64,000 nt of DNA from Gnetum montanum. Taxonomy: Eukaryota; Streptophyta; Gnetopsida; Gnetales; Gnetaceae. Under the pieces are notes generated by a model. The model was given only the letters and a program-made list of their open reading frames with translations, did not search any database and had not been told where the DNA came from. The stretch spans positions 108,513 to 172,512 of the forward strand of contig MNCI01003851.1 in NCBI GenBank assembly GCA_015680685.1, written 5' to 3'. The position numbers were made by a program, and so were the translations under genes. Positions 1 through 12,600 of the stretch are shown one piece after another (positions within the stretch are counted from its first letter, which is position 1; each line of letters opens with the position of its first letter).

Positions 1-1008
1 ATAGAAAATGGTAGAAAATGTTGTGGACACTATTGAATTTTTGGTATATCAAAACCTTAGAAAATGGAGAATGTGGAAAATATGCTTGTGGAATTTTAGT
101 AGGACTTGGAAAAGATAAGAGCTTATCAAGAGCATGATGAGGTTAAGGTAAAGAGCATGTTAAAACAAGTTTTAGCCTCGATTGCAAGAGTTTGAAGAAG
201 TCACAAAGATGCATGATGTCTAAAACTCAAAAGAAGATGTTTTTGTAGCTATTGAAATGTCTTAGAGGAATAGTAGATGTCCTTGAACAAAAGTCTAGAC
301 TTCAAGTTTGACATCCCAAAAAAATAGTAAACATCCCAAGGAAAGTTGAGACATCCTAGCCCATATGTCCCATGTGAGAAGTCCCAGCAAAAGTAAGATG
401 TCCCACCTACAAGCATAAGAAAATCAATGAGAAGTCCCAAAAAAAGTGAGATGTTCTACTTGCAAGTATCAAAACGTTAGTGAGATGTCCCAACCTCAAA
501 TGAAATTTCCCAACTATCCATTTTCTAGTTGTTGCATCAACTTCAACAATCATTTGACAAGGACAAAGGATATAAAAGAAAGAATATCTTCATGAAAAGG
601 ATAAGCACTATTCATACAAATATTCCCTTCATTTTACACATCTTATGAATCAATTTTTTCTTTAATTATTTATCTTTTGTAAGTTAAGTATTGTAATTGT
701 AGTAAGCCTCAAAGCAAGGAATTTGTAATTTAACTGCATTTTCTACTTGATCTTTTTCTTCTGTTTGTATACCCTTTGAGATTGATGTGCTTCTTGCGAG
801 AAGACATCTCTTGAGCTTGTTGGGACCTTGTGAGGTTGGATGTCTTTCTTGAGAGGAAACACCCCATGTAGAGCTTAGGTTATTATAAAGGTTGTGGGAT
901 CCTTGACACTATATTTTGAGCATGTTGGGACCTTATGGGATTGGATGTGTTTCTCTGTGAAAACATCCCTTGCATAGCTCAAACTATGTAAAGGTTGCGG
1001 TATCCTTA
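1..1008 (+). repeat. Left part of a Ty1/copia 5' LTR, interrupted at 1008
   Basis: No gene is seen here. A TATA box (TATAAAAG, 571-578) is followed by T-rich sequence like the R-U5 part of a copia LTR. The sequence stops abruptly where the Athila-type LTR starts at 1009. On the far side of that element, at 11115-11277, comes sequence leading straight into a copia primer site and gag. The simplest reading is one plus-strand copia LTR split by the Athila insertion. Two imperfect tandem copies of about 100 bp occupy roughly 812-1008 (each starts with GAGC.TGTTGGGACCTT). The outer LTR edge lies off the window, and the matching 3' LTR was not found, so the assignment is an inference. Confidence 0.45.
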
Positions 1009-1876
1009 TGATGAGTGATGAGGTACCCCTACACCAAACCATATGAATCACTAAGGCATTACATGTGATTCGATCAAATTTCATGGACCTATAGTTATCT
1101 AATGCACTAGCTCTTCTATGAAGCGAAATGGGCATTGAGAATGTTTGTTGTCTTCCCAATTACACTTGTGAGGTTCAAGGCTATGGTTTAAGTGTAATTG
1201 AAGTATATGATTTTTCTTACTTTATATTTTATGGATTTGGTTGCCTACAACAAGAATGAAGAGTAGAGTAATTAAAGATCTAATTCGTCTACTATCTAAC
1301 TAGCCTAACACAAGTAACCACTTCACTTTCCTAGACACATCTTGAACACATATAACACTACTGGGCTACCAAATGTTAAGTGTTGCTAAATTACCAAGTA
1401 CTATATGAATGCTCAAAGTGGTCATGCTCATGTTCATTAACTACTAGAAATAAATTTCTTAATTCAGATGCATTAAAGTAAAGAGCAAGAAAGTAAAATG
1501 CATTAAAGGAAATATTAATCTATTCTTAGTGTTGCAAGGATTGTCAAAAGAGTTCATTTTATTCCCATCATACTACTATGCTCAAGTACATCAATGCTCG
1601 AACAAAGAAATATACATACTTAGACTCCTTTTGTGGGCACTCAGAAAATATTCTAACTCTGAGGAAAAGAAATGACAAGAGCTTTACTACTTTAACTAAG
1701 AAAGACCAAAAATTAACTATGAAAATTGGAGCTCAAGTGTGATATTTATAGACCTAGGGTAGATGCTTCGATGTTTCTTACGCAACATCACATCAAGACC
1801 CTAACATTGCATATGCAATGTCATGGCTCAGACATCACGTACCCGACATCGGGACCAACATAAATATCGTTCATCA
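1009..1876 (-). repeat. 3' LTR of the Athila-type element
   Basis: On the plus strand it starts TGATGAGTGATGAGG and ends TTCATCA, giving the TG...CA ends and short inverted termini of an LTR. A minus-strand TATA box (TATAAATA, 1743-1750) is shared with the other LTR. It is about 40 bp longer than the 10285-11114 copy because of an indel near 1352-1395. Confidence 0.88.
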
Positions 1877-4280
1877 TACCCCACAACTAAATGAAAACTC
1901 ATCCTCGAGTGTAGAAGAGGAGGAACAAATTATTTACAACATAATATATTGGGTAGGTATGGGGTTATTGACTCTCATATAAACTTATTTAGATGAAACA
2001 AACATGTAGACTTTGAGTGCACAAGTGTACGTAATTACAATTTTTACAAAATGGGGTGTTCATGATAAGAGAAGTGAACACCCTGGATATCACTAACATC
2101 CAACGCCTCTTGGTAGCAGAAGAATGAGAGAGAGAGAGAGAGAGAAGAGATCCTTCAATCATGAATGATCCCTATTATGTGATCCTACTACATCATCCTT
2201 GGTGAAAATAGTTCCAATTCCAGCCCATGCTTCCCATTGCAATCACTACAAAATCATGAATTAGTATGCAATGTGCAACACATAACTATTAAATGCCTTG
2301 TCTCGTCAATGGTTACACTTGGCTAGGTTGTGATTGTGGTTGATTAGTCCCTTGAGTAGTGTTAGCAGGAAGGCTAACAGATAGGGTTAATTAAATTAAG
2401 TGGTCCATTAAATTTTAAAAAGTTCGACACAAGGAAATATTTGAAGAGGGTATAAGAATTCACAATAATGAAAAGAAGAATTCACTAAAACTGTTGTGAA
2501 GATGTGTATAATTGGATGTCATTAATGGGGTAAGCAAAAATAATTTGATTGTAAAAATGTCTAAGGGTAAAGAACTTAACTAACCCAACCAAAAGATATG
2601 CAAGTGGGTCCTCCCCAAAGTAACCATACGTCTCTTATGCCCTTACATAACTTCAAAACAAAGAGTTCATGGGCTCCGTGGATGATTAATGGTTACAGAA
2701 GTTACGTAAAAAAGCCCAAAAGAAACTAACTAAGAATTCTAACACATCAAACTAGGACATTGAACCAAAACATGAAACTGATAGTGAGGTGAGACATGGA
2801 AAGCAGAGATGGATGAGAGTGTGGGATGGAGTTTCTAATTATGGTCACATGAAGTCCCTTGTAGATTTTGTGGTTAAATGACTTGATAGACATGAAGTCC
2901 CTTGTAGATTTTGTGGTTAAATGACTTGATAGAATGCATCTTATTCCAAACCAAAACTAACCACATTCAGTGACTTTTCATTATCATTCTAAGAGCAATC
3001 CATATGCTAAGACATAAGAGTGCTCCCATAGAACAGCCACTATTCCAAATTAGAGAAGAAGTAGGAAGTGAAAAAGGGCCTTAGTTAGAGGGGACTAGTC
3101 CCATAACTAGTGCTTGTAGCTTGTTTATTCTATTTGAGGGGTGTGCTTTGAATTTTCATTATTTTTTTTTTTGAAATGGGAACCATTACATATGCATTTA
3201 TTTTGTCCAAGAGGTATGCTTTGAATCCTCATATTTTCTCATCTCTCTTTTTCTTTTCTTAATGAGAACCACACCATGTGAGGANTTATTTTGTCCAAGG
3301 GATGTGCTTTGAATTCTCATCATTTTTTTATGAGAACCACACCATGCAAGGACTTATTCAAATTCTTTGTTTTGGATGACATGGAATGATAAGAAATTCA
3401 TGAAAACACACATGCACCTAGGAAAACAAAAAAGCACAAAGAATACTGAATCCCCTTGAAGCCACACCCTATTCAAACCTTTGAATCCTTCCCAATTCCA
3501 ATAATTACCAAAGTCACAAATTTGTTAAAGTTTTTTTTAATAAAAAAGGGACTACACGTTTCCAAAACAAGGGAAACCATAGAGTTTGTCAATGGGTGGA
3601 TGCTATGGACTCATTGCTTGTTACATGAAAAAAAATCACATCCTAATTATCCATAATAAAATTCAAAGCCAGAAACTAGGCACCAACAATCAAATAAAAA
3701 TAATGAATACCACCATCAAGTAATGCATTACCATTATACCTGACACTTATTAACAAACAATTAGAAAATCACACTAAAATAAAATAAAAGAAAGTGTAAA
3801 ATATTCAAGAAATAGCAAATGTACTAATGATGGTGTAAAGCAAAAATTAGAAAACATTAATAACATAAAAACAAAAAGATGTAAAAAAAAGAATGTGTAA
3901 AACAAAAAGTTGTAAAAGAGAAAATGTGTAAAACAAAAATGATTGAAAAACTGAAGAATCTCTTTGTATGATTAACATGAGTGGTCATCTCCCTCACAAC
4001 TAAGTTGAAAGGAGGATATCTGAAATATGGAGCATGGTTGTCCATCGAATAAGGTGCTTGTTGTGTTAGCTAGCATATGCTCATGGAAAGGTTTAATTTG
4101 TTGGCTGTTGACCAACTATTTCTTATTTGGGCTCTCAGGTTTATAAATCATCATGGCCCTAGAAGGAAAAGTTTCATAAATGATGCAATGTCCTTCCTAC
4201 AATGTTTGAAACTTAGTTCGTTGAGGTACACGTGTGAGGTTCCAATAAAGAATCTTATCTCCTAATTGAAACTTGACTTT
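1877..4280. other. Athila internal region downstream of pol, no gene seen
   Basis: No coding frame can be supported. The stretch holds a GA microsatellite (about 2127-2147), a perfect 43-bp tandem duplication (2848-2933, each copy starting CATGAAGTCCC), and about three imperfect copies of an 85-90 bp unit (about 3125-3360, containing GTGCTTTGAATTCTCAT and GAGAACCACACCATG). An undetermined base (N, 3286) lies inside the last array. Confidence 0.6.
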
Positions 4281-5222
4281 TCAAATTTTCAAGTCATGAC
4301 ACTTTTTGCTATAGGCCTTGTGCAACTCGTTAGATGATAGGGCCACTAATTGATTTTTATCTAGAAAGTTGAGATTCATTAGTTGTTCTTTTTGGGCTAG
4401 ACTCAAGTCAAGGTCAATGTCACAATTTGTTGAAACTGTACAAAGTTCAAATTGAATAGGAAGTGTTGGTAGTTTTCCATACATAAGCTCATAGGAAGAG
4501 TAGCCTATAAGAAGTTTCCAAGTTGATTGTTAGGCCCAAAGGGCATCATTTAGTTTTTTGCTCTAGTCCTTTCTATACTTGCTAATAGTTCTTGTTAGTA
4601 TCCTTGCGATTTCCCTATTGGTAACCTCAGCTTGACCATTAGCTTGGGAATGGTAAGGTGTTATGAGTTTATGTTTAACCTCCAATCATTACATGAGCTT
4701 CCGAAAAGTAGTGCCTATAAAATTAGTTTCATTATTAGAAATTAATGCACGTGCAATACCAAACTTGTTTACAACATTTTGTTCTACAAACCAAGCAAAA
4801 ATAGAGGATGTATAGTCAATGACAGCTATTGCTTCTACCCATTTCATATAATAGTCAACAGCAACTATGATGTATACCTTTCCATTTGACATGGGCATGA
4901 TGGAACCCATGAAACCAATGCCCCAGATGTTGAATGGTTCTAGTGGTTGAATCCATTGTTGAGGTTCCTCCATTTGAGCAGTCATTCTACCATCTCATTG
5001 ACATTTTTCATAAGAGAATACATAATGGTGAGCATCCCTGAAAAGTGTTGGCCAATAGTAACTTGCCATAAGGATTTTAATGGTCATGCATCTCCTAGCA
5101 TAGTATCCTCCACAAAGACCTTCATGAGCATCTTGGAGAATGCATAGTTGATCAAGATTAGGGACACACCAATGAACCAGGCCATTGGCATACACCTTAT
5201 AAAGATGTTCATTGATTTTCAT
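4281..5222 (-). pseudogene. Ty3/gypsy integrase remnant (Athila)
   Basis: Integrase inserts element cDNA into the host chromosome. Read leftward, the N-terminal H2C2 zinc-binding region is visible (residues like HEGLCGGYYARR, then YYWPTLF and a final CQ; 4995-5222). The catalytic core follows (WGIGFMG, VDYYMKWVEAIA, ISNNETNF; 4689-4985), then a C-terminal piece ending near 4281 (ELHKAYSKKCHDLKI). The first catalytic Asp is now Gly in WGIGF and the second is Asn in ISNNETNF. Together with frame breaks this makes it inactive. Confidence 0.85.
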
Positions 5223-5389
5223 GAAGTTCTTTACTCAGTGAAGAAACTACTATTTCTTCTAGTGGTCCAACACTTGTGGCAGCTCCTAAGTGAGAAAATA
5301 GATGAGAATGTTATCATACCATTTTGGCTCATTAGGCATTTGTTCAATTATAGCCCCAACAAAGAGAAGTTCATCAAGAAACATGTCAA

Positions 5390-6900
5390 AGAGTGAGCTT
5401 TCTTCCTCTTTGTCATCCCATTGCAACCAAGACAAGTGATTAGAAACCACATTCTCAATGCCCTTTCAATCTATCATTGTGAGATTAAATTCCTGCAAGA
5501 TCACCAGCCATCATATGACATGAGGACTAACCATTGGCTTGTTCATTACAAAGCAAATGGCATTATGGTTTATGTGCACAAATACATTGTATTCAACCAC
5601 ATAATGCCTAAACTTCTCTAGAGCAAACAACACCACCATCAATTCTTTTTCAATATTGGTATAGTTTAGTTGTGCACCCAGAATGCTTCAGTTGGTGCAG
5701 TGAATGTAGTATGGATGTTTCTTATCATCTAACTACATCAGCGCAACTCCCAAGGCATAATTTGATGCATCCATCATGATGTGAAATGGCCTGGATCAAT
5801 TAAGTGCTTATAGGATTAGAGTTTCTACAAGCTTCTCTTTTAGTTATTGGAATGCTTTCACACATTCTACTATCCAGATGAAGGGAGCATCTTTCTTTGT
5901 TAGCTCAACCAACAGCTTTTCAATCTTAGAGAAACTCTTTATGAATCACTGGTAGTACCCAGTATGTCTAAGAAATGATTAAACATCTTTAACTATTTCT
6001 GGATGGTGGGTAATTCCTTGGATGATCCTTATTTTTTCAAGGTCTACCTCAATTCTTGCTTGAGAGATTCTATGCCCTAGTTCAATTCCATCTTGGACCA
6101 TGAGGTGACTCTTCTGCCAATTGAGCCATAAGTTGGTTTTAACATACTATTTTAGCACTTACTCAAGGTGGTCTAGGGCTTGCTCAAATGTAGCTCCATA
6201 GGTGGAAAAGTCATCCATGAAGACTTCTACACCACTACCAATCTACTATTGAAAAATGCTTAGGACTAAGTGTTGGAATGTGGCAGTAGCATTGCATAGA
6301 CCAAACAACATCTTACAATATGCAAAAGTCCCCTAGGGACTCATGAATGTTGTCTTTTCCTGGTATTCTAGTGTATTTTGAATTTGGTTATAGCCACTAT
6401 AACCATCAATAAAACTATAGTAGCAATTCCCAGATATTGTTTTGAGCACCTAGTCAACAAATATCAATGAAAAGTGATCCTTGAACATTGCCATGTTCAA
6501 CAACCTAAAATCAATGTAGACCTGCCACTTGCCACCTTTCTTTGATATAATTATGAGTGGATGAACCCACTCACTATCTGCAATGGGATAGATGAACCTC
6601 ACCTTAAGGAGTTACTTAATTTCCTTCTTGATAATTCACTTCAATTTGGGAGTTAACCATCTCTATGGCTATTGTTTTAGCTTCATGGCTAGGTCAATGT
6701 AGATGTGATGTTGGCATATCCTAGGATCAATCCCTATGAATTCAAGATATGACTAAGCAAAAGTTGCTAACCATTTTTCAACTACTTTCAACAACATCTT
6801 TTTCTATTCTAGAGAAAGTTTTGAATTAATTATCACCGACTTCCCATTTTTCAAAAATACATATTTCATTCTAGCCAGTAACATTTTCAACTGAAGGGGC
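5390..6900 (-). pseudogene. Ty3/gypsy reverse transcriptase and RNase H remnant (Athila)
   Basis: No long frame survives, but conserved RT blocks appear in minus-strand translation: an FMDDFSTYG catalytic box (about 6195-6240) next to a MFGLCNA-like block, and further upstream a GGKWQV..ID-like block (about 6500-6545). RNase H-type sequence (ELMVVLFALEKFRHYVVEY) lies at about 5560-5650. Scattered stops and frameshifts break the reading frame, although the two central Asp of the RT box are kept. Confidence 0.8.
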
Positions 6901-7400
6901 TCTTATTTAAATTTTTCAAGAATTTCCAACTCTCCCCAGTGAGTATCATCATTTATGTGATCAAAGAGTTATTGATGAACCTGCTCTAATTCATCCATGC
7001 CTATGACATACACACATGTCAGGCTCTCAGTTGGATCCATGAAAAGTGTGCTACTTTTAGAATCATTGGTCAGCCACTAGGTGCACTCTTTTTTTGTGGC
7101 TATTGGATACAAACACCTTTGAATTTCTGCTTCTAGCACACACTGTTTACATGTAGATATAGATGATTACTTTATGGCCCATACTTTCTACACACAATTC
7201 CACCTACTATCACTATACGCGATGTATGGAACTCTATTCTTCTTGATCTTTTCGAATGCATTTTCTTTAGATATCTCCAAGGAAAGATCTCGGATCTCCA
7301 TTCTTGCATCAATGATGCTTAGCCATGCTCTTCCCATTATGATTGGAAAATATCCTTTTCAGTTCTCCACTTTGATTACTAGGGAATCGGTAGGATAAGA

Positions 7401-7772
7401 CTATCCATGGACAGTGATCATAATGTCTTCTACCAATTCCAATGGAATAGTGATGGATTGGTTTGCCAATTCTAATCTTATGTTGCTCTTCTTAAAAGGA
7501 GTTGGGTTCCAGGCAATGTATATCTCATGAGAAATCATATTAACACCAGAACCTAAATCAAGAAGAGCCTTGCATGGTTCGTTTCTAGTAATTTGCAAAT
7601 AAAGTAGAGGACTTCCAAGATCAGTTAATTTCCTGGGAAGGTTTTCTACATAGATCCAATCAGACATAGTGTGAGTAAGCATTACAGTATGGATCCTTGG
7701 TAGAGTTTGATTTGAAAGAGGCCTAAAGGAATTTGATATGGAGGAAGAGGTAGGAGTAGGGTTGTCAACCAT
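7401..7772 (-). pseudogene. Ty3/gypsy aspartic protease remnant (Athila)
   Basis: This 123-residue open segment carries the retroviral-type protease motif ALLDLGSGVNMI, followed by IRLELANQSITIP, as in Athila polyproteins. The protease would cut the Gag-Pol polyprotein. It lies between gag (higher coordinates) and RT (lower coordinates), as expected for a minus-strand element. The active-site triplet reads DLG where retropepsins usually have D-T/S-G. Confidence 0.8.
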
Positions 7773-8149
7773 AGGTGTAGGTGAAGGCTTAGGTGGAGTA
7801 TGGGGTTGAAAGAAAGGTCTTTTCTTTAATTAGAAATTCAACCCCTCCAATTGATGATTGAGTTGCAAATTAATAGCCCTTGTAGCATTGCTTTGTTGTA
7901 GTTGAGTGGGTAATTCACCCTACATTGGTGGAGTAGGCAGTTGCTATGCAACTAGAGGAGGAGTATGTGCAAGGATAGGAAGAGGATAAGGATAAGAGGT
8001 AGTATCCCTTCTTTCATGTGGTGAATGAACTCAGCAATAATCTAAAGGGTGGTAGTGAGTTGGAAATTAGAAACATAACTGTTGGAGTCACATGGAGACA
8101 TGGGTTGCTGCACGTGGTAACCATATGGATTAGGCTGCTAGTAAGGGTA

Positions 8150-9790
8150 CTGTTATCTTGGCAGTGCTAGCACTCATGATTGTGATTGCTGCCATTGTTG
8201 ATACTATTCATACAATTGGGGTGGAGCTCCACTTTGATAATACGGTTGTCACTAGTGGAACTACCTGAGATTACCTTAAGAATAAGGCAACCTTCAAGAT
8301 ATTTGCCTTTGTGTAAGTCATGGATGTAAGGCATACACCCTAAACTCCTATAGATGTGACACAATGAGGCAACATCCCTTAGGATGTCCATATTGATCGA
8401 TTTCACACCCACGATCATCATCTAATTCACTATTCGTAACCTCTTCTATTGTAGCAATCTTGTCCTTACCTTTGTAATATGCATGTTTAGCTTTCTTGTG
8501 CCTCTTGCACTCATGCTCACTACTTTGTTCTTTGGACTCCTTAGCAATTTTAAGAACAACTTGGAATCTATTATCCATTGAGTCTCTTAACTAATCAACC
8601 TTGGATATAAATTCAGATTGAAATTATTGGAGTGAAAAGGCTTTCTTATGCACCCCCTCATCGAATACAAACTCATCCTCACTATCACAAAGTCAAACCT
8701 CCCTTTTGAAATGGAAGGATCATGGTTATACTCTTCCACACTTTCTCTTTTTCTTAGTTCACCCCCCTCTTTGGCGACAAGCTATATTAATGTTTGTATC
8801 TAATGGAAAATTAGTTCTAGCAATCACCCTTGGGCATAAATACCAAGGGTTTTACTTGTTTCATTATGAAGCCTATCTACAATGTGGCGAAGTTGAACCA
8901 ATTGAGAATAACCATGGCTAGGACATTTGTGCATCAAGGCACATTATCGGCCAATGGTGGCATCCAAGGGTTCATGTGTTCCTTGTTTCTACCCATGAAT
9001 TTTCTTCCTTAAGTTGGACACTCTAGAGTACATTTAATACTTATCATTGAAGAACTCAAGCATGGTACTCCATCATCTAATAGATTCTGGCTCTAAGGAC
9101 TAGTACAAATTTTTTTCTTATTTAATAAGTGTCCTAGGGAACAACTTTAGTTTTTACAATGCGTTCTCTATGTTTTGCAAGGCACATGCATCTTGGAAAG
9201 CTTGAAGATGATTCTACAAATCAGATTTATATCCTCCTTCAAATCAAGGAATATTATTCATGTCTAACTATTTGATCCAACTATTCTTCACATGCCTTGC
9301 TGGAATTCTAACTACCTCTGCAATGTTAAGCATAATTTGGGTAGCAAATAGAGGCTCATCAAGGTCTTGATCATGGTGCCTACAATGCTCTCTACTACCA
9401 CTTCATTCATGATAATGTATCTCTCTTGAATGTCTACATTCTTAATCTTGTCTATCCTAATGAACCCTTTGGTTATTTTGGTCTCGTCGATCATTTCAAT
9501 TACCTTCATCACAGTCTTGCCTTCTACAGTCATGGTCAAAGCTAGAAGAAGAAGATGATGACGAAGGAGGAAAGAAAGGAGAACTAACACCATCAAGATG
9601 CCTACTATTGCCTCTTTGATGATCACAACCACGATCACAATTGTGCTTCTTATCTGCATTCCTGTCTTGACTTGCCCCTTCGAATCCTTCTTTGTCATTG
9701 GATCCCTTATTACTAGAATCAGGATTGTGAACTATGGAGTGTAGATTTTGATTTTGACCTCAATCATTGAAGTCAAAGAGAGGGGTGTCA
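8150..9790 (-). pseudogene. Ty3/gypsy gag remnant (Athila)
   Basis: Gag would form the particle. Minus-strand frames give pieces of Athila Gag: a DHLQAFQDACALQNIENAL-like segment near 9130-9220, and a charged C-terminal segment at 8348-8578 (KRHKKAKHAYYKGKDK). Repeated frame changes and stops break it. The long minus-strand frame at 9312-9698 is probably a shifted reading of a basic, Ser/Asp-rich gag region, because the adjacent frame reads as a hydrophilic RNA-binding-like stretch. Confidence 0.65.
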
Positions 9791-10265
9791 TTAAATGAAA
9801 AACCACCAAAGAAGGATTCTGCACTAGCATGTTGGTACAATAGGAGTGGAGAATCATTATGTCCTTTTTCCTTTGAGAATTCATAGTGCTGCTCTAGCTG
9901 CCGATCACATAGATGTTCTGCTTCGGTGGGATAGCACAATTGGGTGGCAATTTAATGTTGCCCTTCTTGTCATGCCATCACAACTATTCATCCTGGTATG
10001 GGATGAAGGTAAAGTTTGGCACATACTCATCAAGATGAGTATATATAATTCCATACTATTGAGGCTTTGGTAGATTAACTATATTGGCCTTGTACAGAGA
10101 ATCACTCTTGTGAGAAGAATACATTTTCAGTTAGTGAATAAAAATCATAGTGTGCTTTAAGAATTTGTTATAGTAATTGTGAAATAAGACATGACTCTAA
10201 GGTTCATTCCAATGATTTAAATACTTTTTACTAGGTCCTAAATAGTGCATAAAACAACAAAAAGT

Positions 10266-10284
10266 TCCTTGGAAATGGTGCCAA
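10266..10284 (-). other. Primer binding site, tRNA-Asp-like
   Basis: On the minus strand, directly downstream of the 5' LTR end (CATCA), the sequence reads TTGGCACCATTTCCAAGG. It resembles the tRNA-Asp-derived primer site of Athila-type elements, with CpG positions changed to CpA, as methylation-linked decay would do. It fixes the element's orientation. Confidence 0.7.
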
Positions 10285-11114
10285 TGATGAGCGATGAGGT
10301 ACCCCTACGCCCAAGCATACAAATCACTAAAGCATTATGTGCAATCCAGTCAAATTCTATGGACCTATAGTTATCTAATGCACTAGCTCTTATAGAAAGT
10401 GAAATGGGTGTTGAAAACATTTTGTCTTCCCAATTACACTTGTGAGCTTCAACGGTATGATTTAAGTGTAATTGAGGTATATGATTTTTCTTACTTTTTA
10501 TTTTATGGATTTGGTCACCTACAACAAGAATGAAGAGTAAAGTAATTAAAGATCTAATTTGTCTACCGTCTAGATAGCCTAACACAAGTAACCACTCCAC
10601 TTTCTTAGACACATCCTCAACATTGGGTTATCAAGTACTACATGAATGCTCGAAGTGGTCATGCTCGTGTTCATTAACTACTAGAAATAAATTACTTAAT
10701 TCAAATGCATTAAAATAAAGAGCAAGAAAGTAAAATGCATTAAATAAAATATGAATATATTCTTAGTGCTATAAGGATTGTCAAAAGAGTTTGTTTTATT
10801 CCTATCACATTACTATGCTCAGGTACATTAGTGCTCAAACAAAGAATCGTATACACTTAGACTCTTTCTATGGGCACTCAGAAAATATTCTAACTCTGAG
10901 AAAAAGAAATAGCAAGAGCTATTGCTACTCTAACTAAGAAAGACCAAAAAGTAACTATGAAAACTAGATCCTAGGAACGATATTTATAGACCCAAGGTAG
11001 ATGCTCTAATGTTGCTTACATGACATCTCATCAAGACCTCAATGTTGTGTACATGATGTCATGGCTCGGACATTGCGTACCTAACATCAAGGCCAACATA
11101 AATTCAGTTCATCT
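10285..11114 (-). repeat. 5' LTR of the Athila-type element
   Basis: It pairs with 1009-1876 along nearly its whole length (shared TGATGAG.GATGAGGTACCCCTA start, minus-strand TATAAATA at 10981-10988). It supplied the promoter for the minus-strand transcript. The outermost base of the expected TCATCA end has changed to T. Confidence 0.87.
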
Positions 11115-11277
11115 TCTTGAAATCATATTTTTGATAACACAAAGTCTAGAGTTATACAAGGATTCTATCCTATGAGTGTGGAAGTACCCAAGTTAGGGAA
11201 CAACATACATCCAAGTGTAGTTTTAGTTTTAATTGGTGAAACTTATTCAACTCCCTTCCTAAGTTCTCAATCTTCAA
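11115..11277 (+). repeat. Right part of the interrupted copia 5' LTR
   Basis: This short stretch lies between the Athila LTR edge and a copia primer site. It is read as the continuation of the LTR at 1-1008. The assignment rests on position and orientation. Confidence 0.4.
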
Positions 11278-12600
11278 GTGGTATTATAACCTTAGTATTC
11301 TTGGGTTAATTATAATAGCTTAGAAGTGAACTATGAAGGAAGCTTATTTCATCAAGCTGCCAATGTTAGATGGATTCAACTTCACATACTAGAAAACTAG
11401 AATGCAAGGGTTCATTGAATTCATCTACGAGGGATGGACTCAGTCCATTTATAGTAAAAGTAAGATAAGAGGCAAGCAATATAACATTTCCAGTCATGAT
11501 ACATCCTCTATTCAATGTTGAATATGTGATTGAAGAGGCCATATGGCCTCCAAAAACCCTTGTACTTGAAGGTTATAAGAAGAAGAGTCTAGTGAAGAAA
11601 TAAGACTACCAACATCTATACAAGCTAGGGTGATGAAGGAGAAACCAGCTATACATTTGAAAATTCTAATTAGTTATGCTTAGCCTTAGTAAATTAAGAA
11701 TCCATAAATGACTCACTATCTTATGTGGATGCTAAAGAAGATGAGATTACTTTGGAAGAAAGGTATGAGCTACTCTATAATGAGGTAATTTCCTTTCAAA
11801 TTTTATGCTTTAAAATGGAAGAGACTTTACAAGATAAGGAAATAAAGATAGTAGAACTTAATTCTAATTGTTTATATTTTAAGAAAGAAAACTTAGACCT
11901 AACAACTAAGGTTCAAAAGCTAACAAGTGTTGTTGAGTAGACTAATAAGGAATTATCAAATGTAAAGCTTAGCAATGAAAGACACATTCAAACTAATGAG
12001 ATAGGTCAATATCAATGCTATTCTCACATCAAATCATCATCAAGTTTTGTGAGTTTAAAGAAATATTCTCCTAGGTTTTATAATTTAGCTAAATTAAAGA
12101 AAATGATTTGTTTCTATTGTGATAAAACTGAAAATATTTAGTCTTTCTATTATTTATGGATAAAGCACTATAAATGGTCTTTTCCAAAATAGCCTAGAAA
12201 AAGTGTTTTGTAGAAAAAGAACTTTTGAAGGTAAAAATATAAGAGGTTGAAAAATGAAATAATTGCACAAGTTGCACTCTTTTCTATAAAAATGAGTACT
12301 TGGTACATTCAAAATCAATGTTTACAACATATGATAGGTGACAAATCTCAATTTGTACAATTATCATAACAGAACTATGGAATTGTCACTTTCAGAGACA
12401 ATATGGAAGCTCAAATTAAAGTTATTGTTATCATTGGATGTAAGGATTAGCCTACTATAAAATAAGTGTTTTTTGTTGAAGGTATTAAACATAATATTTT
12501 TAGTGTCAATCAACTTTGTAATTCAAATTTTGATGTTATCTTCTCTAAAGATACTTGGTAGAACAAATTCTAGGTAGGATATCATCCCAAGGTACTTCCT
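11278..12600 (+). pseudogene. Ty1/copia gag and protease/pre-integrase remnant
   Basis: A primer-site-like TGGTATTATAACC (about 11281) resembles the initiator-Met tRNA site and is followed by AGTATTCTTGGG. From 11334 the plus strand reads like copia Gag (KEAYFIKLPMLDG, then FNFTY and KTRMQGFIEF). An acidic coiled-coil-like segment follows (11725-11940), then a decayed CCHC knuckle near 12105-12190. At about 12295-12550 come protease/pre-integrase blocks (TWYIQNQCLQHMIGDKSQF, VEGIKHNIFSVNQLC). The protease active-site region has lost its Asp (IQNQ). RT and RNase H are not found downstream, so the element is cut off near 12600. Confidence 0.75.

Larger units (their letters stand above)
1009..11114 (-). 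mobile_element. Athila-type Ty3/gypsy LTR retrotransposon, degraded
   Basis: Two direct repeats (1009-1876 and 10285-11114) enclose a minus-strand gag-pol relic, so the element runs from right to left. Next to the right LTR at about 10266-10284 the minus strand reads TTGGCACCATTTCCAAGG, a decayed form of the tRNA-Asp primer site typical of Athila-like elements. A short purine run (minus strand TTGTGGGGTA, about 1877-1886) adjoins the left LTR as a polypurine tract. The outer flanks are CCTTA and TCTTG; they match at three of five positions and differ only by transitions, which would suit a decayed target duplication. Gag, protease, RT/RNase H and integrase remains follow in the expected order. 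The 2.4 kb between integrase and the 3' LTR, where Athila elements may hold an env-like gene, shows no recognisable frame. Confidence 0.88.
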
